Shown here: positions 8,118 through 15,939 of the stretch, piece by piece
Layout of the letters: the number at the start of each line of letters is the position of its first letter
How positions within the stretch are numbered: the stretch's first letter is position 1
Source of the DNA: Bryobacterales bacterium
Lineage (GTDB): Bacteria > Acidobacteriota > Terriglobia > Bryobacterales > Bryobacteraceae
Direction: 5' to 3'
Assembly: GCA_016789905.1 (NCBI GenBank)
Contig: JAEUQC010000169.1
Location: forward strand, 1 to 40,507
Length of the DNA: 40,507 bases
The notes under the pieces: generated by a model
The model's input: only the letters and a program-made list of their open reading frames with translations
Databases searched by the model: none
Told to the model about the DNA's origin: nothing
Program-made: the position numbers and the translations under genes

Positions 8118-9271
8118 GCGTTCCCTTTCCCTGCCCCGGCGACGATCTCGCGCACCCGTTCCTGGAGGATTTCCCGTTTGTGGGTTACCAGGCATCCTTT
8201 CAAAATCTCGTCATCCAGATTCAGCACAAACGTACCGGCGGTCTTATCCCAGAAATGCTGTACAAAGTTAGTCAGGTTACTCGATAACATCTGGCTTGCC
8301 GCGACGGCGACGCGCCGGGCCATGTGGGAGTGGCCGAGCAGCAGAACGCCATCCAGGGTCAACTCCCGATCCATGGCCGAGCCTTCGACGTTACCGCCGG
8401 TTTCGACGGCCAGATCGACGATGACCGAACCGGCTTTCATGCCGCGGCGCATTTCAGAAGTCACGAGGACAGGCGCTTTGCGGCCGAAGACCTGCGCCGC
8501 GGCGATAACGACGTCGGAGTGCGCGCACTGTTTGGACATCGCCTCGCGCTGGCGGGCCAGTTGCTCCTCCGTCAACGCCTTCGCATAGCCTTGGGCGGTT
8601 CCGGAGGTCTCGCCGCCCAAGTCCACCTTCAGGAACTTGGCACCGAGCGACTTGATTTGCTCTTCGACTTCGGGCCGGACGTCGAAGGCGTCGACGCGGG
8701 CGCCGAGGCGCTTGGCGGTGGCGATGGCCTGCAGCCCGGCTACGCCGGCGCCAATAACGAAGACACGGGCGGGAGAGATTGTGCCGGCCGGGGTCATCAT
8801 CATCGGGAAGATTCGTTCAAGGCGGGAGGCGGCCAGGACGACGGCGGCATAACCGGCGAGGCTTGCCTGGGAGCTAAGCACGTCCATCTTTTGGGCCAGC
8901 GTCGAACGGGGGATCATCTCCAGGCTAACCGCGCTCACGCCGCGATCGTTCATGGCGGCGGCGAATTCCGGGGTCCGGTAAGGGTCGAGGAAACTGACGT
9001 GAACGACGCCTTCGCGCAGTTCGGCGATCTCCTCCAGGGGCGGCTTGTGAAGGCGCAGGATGAGGCCGGCCTCGGCGAGGGCGCGCGGACGGTCCCGAAC
9101 GACAGTAGCGCCGGCCGCCTCGTATTTTCCGGCGTCGATAGCGATCGATTCGCCCAACCCTTCTTCCACTTGAATGGAAGCGCCGGCTTTGATGAGGCGT
9201 CCGGCGTCTTCCGGCAGGAGACACACACGCGTCTCCCCGGGTGCAGTTTCACGAGGTACAAAGATCCGCAT
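8114..9271 (-). CDS. pntAA: NAD(P) transhydrogenase alpha-1 subunit PntAA
   Basis: A 385-residue soluble NAD(H)-binding domain I of transhydrogenase, related to alanine dehydrogenase. It contains the Rossmann motif VIGAGVAGLQAIATAKRLGA followed by DAFDVR, then SLGAKFLKVDL and the mobile-loop region near EMRRGMKAGSVIVDLA. ATG 9271 is preferred because AGAGAG lies 5 nt upstream; a GTG at 9277 abuts that site. It is the first gene of pntAA-pntAB-pntB. The split-subunit form is common outside Enterobacteria. Confidence 0.96.
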   Translation of the reverse strand: MRIFVPRETAPGETRVCLLPEDAGRLIKAGASIQVEEGLGESIAIDAGKYEAAGATVVRDRPRALAEAGLILRLHKPPLEEIAELREGVVHVSFLDPYRTPEFAAAMNDRGVSAVSLEMIPRSTLAQKMDVLSSQASLAGYAAVVLAASRLERIFPMMMTPAGTISPARVFVIGAGVAGLQAIATAKRLGARVDAFDVRPEVEEQIKSLGAKFLKVDLGGETSGTAQGYAKALTEEQLARQREAMSKQCAHSDVVIAAAQVFGRKAPVLVTSEMRRGMKAGSVIVDLAVETGGNVEGSAMDRELTLDGVLLLGHSHMARRVAVAASQMLSSNLTNFVQHFWDKTAGTFVLNLDDEILKGCLVTHKREILQERVREIVAGAGKGNA

Positions 9272-9556
9272 CGGCACTCTCTTGCATCATGGGTTCGGTC
9301 CATTCCCGTCCACGGGAAGTTACGACACTATCAAAATTCCAGTAAGGCAGTGTGTGAATTCTGGTGCACTTACGCTTCCAAGCTAAGGTACTGATACGTA
9401 TGGCCCTGGCCGGCCGCGGGGTGCGGCAAAGCACCCGCGCGCCCCCGGAAACTGGGGATTTCCCCCGTCTAGGCCGTGCAGGAGGCGGCGGAAGATAGCC
9501 CACTCGCAAGGCACACAACTAAAGTTCAATCGGCGGGCCGCCGATAAAAACGCAAG
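9272..9556. other. Divergent intergenic region with possible structured leader
   Basis: This region separates pntAA (minus) from the GGDEF-EAL gene (plus) and must hold both promoters. Two small stem-loops are visible: GGGTGC (9419-9424) with GCACCC (9431-9436) around GGCAAA, and GGAAA (9447-9451) with TTTCC (9459-9463). I could not match them to a known riboswitch class. Confidence 0.35.
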
Positions 9557-11635
9557 ATGGGGAAACCAGTTGACCGCGCGCGCCCGGAGGCCCTCATCGC
9601 GCGTGATGCGTCGAATCTACTCCACAAATACGGCACCGGCGGCGTGATTGTCTCCGTCGCGTCGAGCGCGATGCTCGTGTATCACGCGGCGGGCGGTCTG
9701 CCGAGCGGTTCGTTTCTTGTCTGGTGGGTTGTCATGGCGTCGGCTCTCCTGGTCCGTGCCGCGTATCTGGTGTACTGGCATTCGGCGGTTGCCAACGCCC
9801 CGAACCGAGACACAGCGCGGGAGATTCGCCATTTCTCGGCAGGCACGGGCGCCATCGCGCTGATCTGGGCGGCGTTTCCGGTGCTCTTCTTCAGCGAAAT
9901 CACCCCTGCCACGCGTTCCATTACGGCGGTGATTCTGGCCGGCATGGCTGGGGGCGCAGCGACGCTGCTTGCGCCGGTTCGTTCCCTGGCGCTGGTCTAC
10001 ATAGGGTTACTGCTGTTACCGGGTTCGATCTGCTTCCTTCTGATTGGCGGATCGGAGAATACTGTTCCTGGCTTGCTCGGAATCCTGTGCTTTCTGGTGC
10101 TGGCGGCGTCCGCGCGGATCGCAAATTCAGCCGCGATCCAGGCGATCCAACTGAGTCACGACAAGCAACAACTGCTCATTGAGAAAGAACTGGAGCGGAA
10201 GCAGATTGTGTCGGCGAATTCAGAGCTACGGTCGCTGCAGATCGCCCTGGAGGATGCCAACGAGGGGCTGGAAAGAAAGGTAAGAGACCGCACAGAAAAG
10301 CTGCTGAATGAGATCCGGGAACGCGAGCGCTATGAACAGGAGCTTTCGCGGCTTGCCTCCACCGATCCATTGACTGGCCTTGGCAACCGGTCTTCCCTGA
10401 TCCGGCTGATTACGGGGGCGTTGTCGGAAGGATCCCCGTTTGGAGTTCTATTCATCGATCTGGACGACTTCAAAGAAGTAAACGATGTGCGAGGGCACCA
10501 TGCGGGAGACCGTGTATTGGCGATTGTGGCCGAACGGCTGACGACCGCCATCCCGACCGGCAGCGAATTGGCGCGGTGGGGCGGCGATGAGTTCGTGGTG
10601 GTGCTGCGCGGCATCGACTCGGAGGAAAGCGCGCTCAACATCGCGTCCAGCCTGAGGCAGGAGGTTTCGCAACCGATCGACATCGGGGGCGAGACGGTGT
10701 GGATCGACGGCACGATTGGCATCTCGCTGTTTCCCGACCACGGGACGACATCGGACAAGCTCATCCGCGCGGCAGATGTGGCCATGTACGCGGCCAAGCA
10801 GCAGCGCCACCATCGAGTCCGTCTGTTCGACCCGCTTCTGGCCGAACACGTAGCGAAGGGCCATTTTCTTGGTCAGTGCCTGAGCGCGGCGATTGCAAAC
10901 GAAGAACTGACGGTCGTCTACCAGCCGATTGTCTCATCCAATAATTCCCGGTGCGTTTCGATGGAAGCGCTGGTCCGGTGGCGTCACCCGGACCACGGGC
11001 CGGTTCCACCAAACGAGTTCATTCCGCTAGCCGAACGGTCCGGCGACATACTTGCTTTGGGGCGGTGGGTGCTGATGGAGGCTTGCCGGCAGGCGGCGCA
11101 ATGGCCGGGACCCGAGCCCCCAAGTGTTTCAGTGAACGTGTCGGCGGCGCAGATTCTGGCGGGCTATCTGGTACAGGACGTGCTGGAAGCGATCGGCGAA
11201 AGCGGATTGCCGCGTCACCGGCTGCACCTGGAACTGACCGAAAGCGCGTTCGCGGGCGATTTCGACCGTGTTGCGCCGGTTTTCGCCGAGTTGCGCGGAC
11301 TTGGCATTCGCATCTCACTGGACGATTTTGGAACCGGCTTTTCGTCACTAGCGTATCTTCAGCAACTGCCCATCGACACTATCAAGATCGACAAGATTTT
11401 CGTGGGCGGCATGGCACGAGAGACCAAATCGATCGTACGCGCCATTGTGTCGCTTGCCGACGCGCTGGGCTATGAAGTGATCGCGGAAGGGGTGGAGTTG
11501 GAGAGCCAACGCGCGGCACTGGTCACGCTTGGCGTGGGCTTCCAGCAAGGGTATCTGTACGCCCGCCCGCTGCTGGCCGCGGCGGTTCCGGTGTGGTTAC
11601 ACCAGCAGACCGGCGATTTGCAAACCGCCAGGTGA
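9557..11635 (+). CDS. Membrane-bound GGDEF-EAL cyclic-di-GMP protein
   Basis: A 692-residue protein making and/or degrading cyclic-di-GMP. Residues about 25-190 form several membrane helices of a MASE-like sensor. Residues about 200-265 are a charged coiled coil. The diguanylate cyclase domain follows (STDPLTGLGNR near 268, GGDEF at 342-346, intact). The EAL domain has EALVRW at 470, then VNVSA, LELTES, LDDFGTGFSSL, IKIDK and EGVE, so the phosphodiesterase site looks complete. The inhibitory RxxD site expected five residues before GGDEF reads TGSE, so product inhibition at the I-site is unlikely. The net activity cannot be predicted. The stop is 25 bp before the next gene, so co-transcription is plausible. 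Confidence 0.93.
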   Translation: MGKPVDRARPEALIARDASNLLHKYGTGGVIVSVASSAMLVYHAAGGLPSGSFLVWWVVMASALLVRAAYLVYWHSAVANAPNRDTAREIRHFSAGTGAIALIWAAFPVLFFSEITPATRSITAVILAGMAGGAATLLAPVRSLALVYIGLLLLPGSICFLLIGGSENTVPGLLGILCFLVLAASARIANSAAIQAIQLSHDKQQLLIEKELERKQIVSANSELRSLQIALEDANEGLERKVRDRTEKLLNEIRERERYEQELSRLASTDPLTGLGNRSSLIRLITGALSEGSPFGVLFIDLDDFKEVNDVRGHHAGDRVLAIVAERLTTAIPTGSELARWGGDEFVVVLRGIDSEESALNIASSLRQEVSQPIDIGGETVWIDGTIGISLFPDHGTTSDKLIRAADVAMYAAKQQRHHRVRLFDPLLAEHVAKGHFLGQCLSAAIANEELTVVYQPIVSSNNSRCVSMEALVRWRHPDHGPVPPNEFIPLAERSGDILALGRWVLMEACRQAAQWPGPEPPSVSVNVSAAQILAGYLVQDVLEAIGESGLPRHRLHLELTESAFAGDFDRVAPVFAELRGLGIRISLDDFGTGFSSLAYLQQLPIDTIKIDKIFVGGMARETKSIVRAIVSLADALGYEVIAEGVELESQRAALVTLGVGFQQGYLYARPLLAAAVPVWLHQQTGDLQTAR

Positions 11636-11660
11636 TAGAATCCGGCTGGGACCACTCCCA

Positions 11661-13190
11661 ATGAAGCCCTTAGCCCTATTTCTCACGCTCCTTCCCCACT
11701 TGTTTGGTCAGCAGAAGCTCACGGTCGCCGACCTGCGAGACAAAATCGAGGGGGGATGGGCCGGACAGATGATTGGAGTGAGTTACGGCGCTCCCACGGA
11801 GTTCCGGTTCAACAATCGCACCATCCCCGAAAACAGCCTACCCAACTGGAGCCCGGAGAAGATCTCCAATTCGCTGGTTCAGGACGATTTATACGTCGAT
11901 ATGACGTTCGCCCAAGTGCTGGATGACAGAGGCATCGACGCCACCACGGAAGACTTCGGCGCGATGTTCAAGGACGCCAAGTACCGGCTATGGCATGCCA
12001 ATCTGGCCGCTCGCCGGGCGCTAAAGCGGGGCGTGCCAGCGCGGCTGGCGGGCACGCCGAAATACAACGTCCACGCCAACGATATCGATTTCCAGATCGA
12101 AGCCGATTTTATTGGATTGATGGCGCCGGGGCTGCCGCAAGCTTCCAACGCGATTGCGCTGCGCGCGGGGCGAGTGATGAACTACGGCGACGGCATCTAT
12201 GGAGGGATGTTTGTGTCATGCATGTACGCCGCGGCGTTTTTCGAATCGGACCCGAGGCGTTTGGTAGAAGCCGGGCTGGCGTGTATTCCGGCCCAGTCAC
12301 CGTACGCCAAGGCGGTGGCCGATCTGCTGGAATGGTCGAGAACGGAGCCCTCCGATTGGATCGCGGTGTGGAACAAGCTGGAAGCAAAATGGAACGGGCG
12401 AGAACCATGCCCGGAGGGCGCGCTGCTGCCGTTCAATATTGACGCGAAGCTGAACGGCGCATACGTGGCGCTGGGCGTGCTTTACGGCGGAGGCGATATT
12501 GGCAAAACCATCCAGATCGCAACGCGCTGCGGGCAGGATTCCGATTGCAACCCGGCGAGTGCGGCGGGGATTATCGGCGTCACCACCGGCTATAAGCGGA
12601 TCCCGAATGAATGGAAATCCGGGATTCCGGCGATCGCGGACAAGAAGTTCGACTACACGAATTTCACGTTCCGGACGATTGTCGAAAGCACATTGAAACG
12701 CGCGATAGCGCTGGTGGAAAGCACAGGCGGGCGACTGGAAGGCGAGACGCTTCACGTGAAGACGCAACGGGCGAAAGCGGCGAAACTCGAACTGTGGGAC
12801 GACTACGGTTCACCGGCTGAACGGGTTGCGATTACGGACGCTCGCTGGACGCTGGCAGGAGAGTGGAAAGCGTCCGAGCACCGGCGTCCGACCAGGACGG
12901 CCAATACCAGGGGCGCGACGGCGTCGATTGCCTTCAGCGGCAGCGGGGTGATCCTGAGCGGCCCGTACGTTCCCGCTGGGGGGAAAGCGGAGATCTACCT
13001 GGACGGCAAGCGGCAGGGGACGGTGGATGTTTATCCGGACGAGAATTCCACGAAGAACGGTGAGGCCATCTGGCACGTGTTCGGCCTGAAGAACGGCAAA
13101 CACACGCTGCGCGTGGAGGTACTTGGCGAGCCGTACCCTGGCGCGACGGGCAGCGACATTATTATTGAAAGTCTGATTGTTTACCGTTAG
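11661..13190 (+). CDS. Secreted ADP-ribosylglycohydrolase-fold protein with C-terminal beta domain
   Basis: A 509-residue protein with signal peptide MKPLALFLTLLPHLFGQ. Residues 20-390 resemble the ADP-ribosylglycohydrolase/crystallin-J1 family: GGWAGQMIGVSYGAPTEF at 31-48, QDD at 74-76 and GQDSDCN at 291-297. The usual dinuclear magnesium motifs are T-D-D and D-x-D-T/S, so one Thr position is Gln here and the last is Cys-Asn; activity may be altered. Residues about 400-509 look like a galactose-binding-type beta domain ending in DIIIESLIVYR. The ATG at 11661 is chosen because the upstream extension runs back into the GGDEF-EAL gene and would remove the signal. It precedes a permease gene by 11 bp, so the pair may handle a ribosylated compound; this is inference. 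Confidence 0.85.
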   Translation: MKPLALFLTLLPHLFGQQKLTVADLRDKIEGGWAGQMIGVSYGAPTEFRFNNRTIPENSLPNWSPEKISNSLVQDDLYVDMTFAQVLDDRGIDATTEDFGAMFKDAKYRLWHANLAARRALKRGVPARLAGTPKYNVHANDIDFQIEADFIGLMAPGLPQASNAIALRAGRVMNYGDGIYGGMFVSCMYAAAFFESDPRRLVEAGLACIPAQSPYAKAVADLLEWSRTEPSDWIAVWNKLEAKWNGREPCPEGALLPFNIDAKLNGAYVALGVLYGGGDIGKTIQIATRCGQDSDCNPASAAGIIGVTTGYKRIPNEWKSGIPAIADKKFDYTNFTFRTIVESTLKRAIALVESTGGRLEGETLHVKTQRAKAAKLELWDDYGSPAERVAITDARWTLAGEWKASEHRRPTRTANTRGATASIAFSGSGVILSGPYVPAGGKAEIYLDGKRQGTVDVYPDENSTKNGEAIWHVFGLKNGKHTLRVEVLGEPYPGATGSDIIIESLIVYR

Positions 13191-13201
13191 GAGCCGCGTC
13201 C

Positions 13202-14197
13202 ATGTTTGTGGTTAACGACCTTGGTTTGGCCATCGCCTTTTGCGTTGTCACGATGCTGGGATGGGGTTCGTGGGCCAACACCCAGAAACTGGCGGGCAAG
13301 GAGAGTTGGCCGTTCCCGCTGTATTACTGGGACTATGCACTGGGGGTTGCGCTGTTTGCGGTGGTGGCGATGTTCACGCTGGGAAGCACGGGAACGGCGG
13401 GCCAACCGGCGCTGGCGAACCTGGCGGCGGCCGAGGATGGCTGCCTGCTGAAGGCGTTTCTGAGCGGCGTGATCTTCAATATCTCTAACATTCTGCTGGT
13501 GGTGGCGATCGACGCGGCGGGGATGTCGGTGGCGTTTCCGGTTGGCGTCGGGCTGGCGCTGGTAATCGGAACGGTGGCGAGCTACACGCAGAGCCCGAGA
13601 GGCGATTCGACACTGCTCTTTGCCGGAGTGGCGCTGGTGGTGATGGCGATGCTGTTCTCCGCGCTGGCCCACAGCAAACTGCCGCGCAAGGCGGGAGAAG
13701 GCTGGGCGCGGGGCGTGGTGTTCTCCGTGGTGGCCGGCTGCCTGATGGGTTTCTTTTATCCGGAGCTGGCTAAAACACTATCGGCCAATTTCAACACGGC
13801 GCCCATCCAGCCGGGAAAACTTACACCATACACGGCGCTATTGCTGTTCTCGATTGGGCTGTTGGTGAGTAACTTCGCCGTAAACACACTTTTCATGCGT
13901 TCGGCAAAGGTAACATACAAACAGTATTTTGCCGGCAGCGGGCGATTGCACATTCTGGGAGTAGCCGGAGGGGCCATCTGGATGCTGGCGCTGACGCTAA
14001 ATGTAGTTGCGAGCGGCGTGGCCGGACCGGCGGTGAGTTACGCCCTTGGCCAAGGCGCGACGCTGGTGGCGGCCATCTGGGGCGTCTGCATCTGGCGTGA
14101 ATTCCGGGAAGCGCCGCGGGCAGCAAATCCGTTCATCGCGCTGATGTTCGCCGGATATACGGCGGGTCTGGTGCTGATCGGACTGGCGACGCTGTAG
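13202..14197 (+). CDS. Ureide-permease/GRP-like transporter (DMT superfamily)
   Basis: A 331-residue membrane protein with about ten predicted helices. The N-terminus MLGWGSWANTQKLAGK followed by YYWDYALGVALF resembles plant ureide-permease and bacterial glucose/ribose-porter-like members of the drug/metabolite transporter superfamily. Those families import ureides, nucleobases or sugars, so the substrate is unresolved. The ATG at 13202 lies 11 bp after the ADP-ribosylglycohydrolase stop, with GGAG overlapping that stop, which points to an operon. It is followed 17 bp later by an M28 peptidase gene. Confidence 0.75.
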   Translation: MFVVNDLGLAIAFCVVTMLGWGSWANTQKLAGKESWPFPLYYWDYALGVALFAVVAMFTLGSTGTAGQPALANLAAAEDGCLLKAFLSGVIFNISNILLVVAIDAAGMSVAFPVGVGLALVIGTVASYTQSPRGDSTLLFAGVALVVMAMLFSALAHSKLPRKAGEGWARGVVFSVVAGCLMGFFYPELAKTLSANFNTAPIQPGKLTPYTALLLFSIGLLVSNFAVNTLFMRSAKVTYKQYFAGSGRLHILGVAGGAIWMLALTLNVVASGVAGPAVSYALGQGATLVAAIWGVCIWREFREAPRAANPFIALMFAGYTAGLVLIGLATL

Positions 14198-14214
14198 CGG
14201 AGTAGACTAGGCCC

Positions 14215-15804
14215 ATGCGGATTCTATTGGCGCTGCTCCCGCTGTGCGCGTTCAGCCAGGACTACGAGAAGGCGTTTGCCGAATTGACGGAAACGCGGCT
14301 GCGGGCCGATCTCACGTTTCTTACTTCGGAGCCATTGAAGGGGCGATTGTCATTGGAACGCGGCTCCGAGGTGGCGATTCACTGGCTGGTGGCGGAGTTC
14401 GCAAAGGCTGGACTGAAGCCGGCGGCGAATGGCTTGTACCTGCAGCCGGTGCCGCTGATCGAGTTTCGCGCGGACCGCGAGAAATCCGGAGTGACCGTTA
14501 TTCGCGACGGTGTAAAGAAAACCTACCGCGCGCCGGAGGCCGGGGCGGCGTTTCCCAGGAACGTGAAGATTGGCGGCCCGGTTGTATTCGCCGGTTTCGG
14601 CATTACGGCGCCGGAATTGGGTTATGACGACTACGCCGGGGTGGACGTGAAGGGCAAGCTGGTGCTGATTTTCGATCATGAACCGCAGGAGGACGACGCC
14701 GGTTCCGTATTCAGCGGCAAAGGGAACACGCGGTACGCGGGAACGTACGTGAAAGTGAAAAACGCCCAGCAGCATGGGGCGGCGGCGGTGCTGCTAATGC
14801 CGGAACCAAACCGGAAGCATCCATCGAACGAGGAGCGGCGCGCGCGCATTCCGGGCTCCGCGCAGCGGAATGCGCGCCTGCCGCAACAAGCGCTGGAAAG
14901 CGGCGAGTTGCAAATACCACTGGTGAACCTGAACGAGGCACTGGGGAAGGAACTGGTGGCGACACTGGGCCGGACGGCGAACGAGATTCACACAGCGATT
15001 GACCGCGGGTTGAGGCCGCAATCCAAGCGGCTGCCCGGGGTGAGCGTGGAGATTGAGATTGTGAACGCGGAGATGAAGAGGGCCGAGAGCTACAACGTGG
15101 TTGGGCTGCTGGAGGGCACGGATCTGCAGGAGGAAACCATCATAATCAGCGGCCACTACGATCACGACGGCCCGGCGTTCAACCTGGGGGCGCTGTTCCC
15201 CGGCGCCGACGACAACGGTTCCGGCACGGTGGGCGTCGTGGCGCTGGCGCATGCATTTATGAAGGCTGGCGCACGGCCGCGGCGATCCATCCTGTTTGCA
15301 GTGTTCGCGGCGGAGGAGCGCGGGCTGCTGGGGAGTTACCACTATGCCAATCAGCCGCTTCGGCCGCTGGCGGGGACGCGGGCGGTTATTAATTTCGACA
15401 TGATCGGCCGCAACGAGACGCCGAGCACGCAGACGGATGGGCTGATTGATATCGCCGCCGATACATCGAATGAAATGAACCTGGTGGGCACCTATTACAG
15501 TCCGGATTACGCGAAAGCGGTGGCGCGAGCCAACGAACATGTGGGTCTGCGCTTGGACGATAAATGGGATAGAGAGCCGGCGCTGAATGTCTTTTTCCGG
15601 AGTGACCAGTACCCGTTTGTGCTGAAGGACATTCCTGCGATGTGGTGGTTCACGGGCTTCCATCCGGACTACCATCAGGTGACCGACTCGGTGGAGAAGA
15701 TCAACTTCGCCAAGATGGTGAAGATCCTGAAACTTGCCTATCGAAGCACGATGGATTTTGCGAACACGGCGAATCCCCCGCACTTTGTGGCGGTGGCGAA
15801 ATAG
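14215..15804 (+). CDS. Secreted M28-family zinc metallopeptidase with PA-type insert
   Basis: A 529-residue exported di-zinc aminopeptidase-like enzyme. Signal peptide MRILLALLPLCAFSQ. A protease-associated-type segment covers about residues 120-240. The M28 ligands are visible in order: His in SGHYDHDG, Asp in GADDNGSG, Glu pair in AAEERGLLGS, Asp in INFDMIGRN and His in HPDYHQVTDS. Length fits the family. It probably acts outside the cytoplasm on peptides or blocked amino acids; the substrate is not predictable. It is the last gene of the plus-strand run and converges with the histidine kinase gene. Confidence 0.93.
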   Translation: MRILLALLPLCAFSQDYEKAFAELTETRLRADLTFLTSEPLKGRLSLERGSEVAIHWLVAEFAKAGLKPAANGLYLQPVPLIEFRADREKSGVTVIRDGVKKTYRAPEAGAAFPRNVKIGGPVVFAGFGITAPELGYDDYAGVDVKGKLVLIFDHEPQEDDAGSVFSGKGNTRYAGTYVKVKNAQQHGAAAVLLMPEPNRKHPSNEERRARIPGSAQRNARLPQQALESGELQIPLVNLNEALGKELVATLGRTANEIHTAIDRGLRPQSKRLPGVSVEIEIVNAEMKRAESYNVVGLLEGTDLQEETIIISGHYDHDGPAFNLGALFPGADDNGSGTVGVVALAHAFMKAGARPRRSILFAVFAAEERGLLGSYHYANQPLRPLAGTRAVINFDMIGRNETPSTQTDGLIDIAADTSNEMNLVGTYYSPDYAKAVARANEHVGLRLDDKWDREPALNVFFRSDQYPFVLKDIPAMWWFTGFHPDYHQVTDSVEKINFAKMVKILKLAYRSTMDFANTANPPHFVAVAK

Positions 15805-15811
15805 GAAGCCA

Positions 15812-15826
15812 CGCCCCAAAGGGGCG
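15812..15826. terminator. Short GC hairpin between convergent genes
   Basis: CGCCCC (15812-15817) and GGGGCG (15821-15826) pair around AAA, 8 bp after the M28 peptidase stop. No T-run follows on either strand, so it may be a weak or Rho-assisted terminator or an RNA-stabilising hairpin. Confidence 0.35.
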
Positions 15827-15939
15827 GAGCACAGGCACAGTCCGCATGGAACCGGGCGGGAATCCGGTTCGGCGAGGAACCGCTTGCCGGCGGCTGGGAG
15901 AAGGCAGAGATGCGTCTGGCGTTATGGGCGCCACTCCGA

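Noticed and set aside
9400..9480. Cyclic-di-GMP riboswitch before the GGDEF-EAL gene
   Set aside because: GCAAAGC is present, but the rest of the conserved GEMM core could not be found, so no riboswitch class is assigned.
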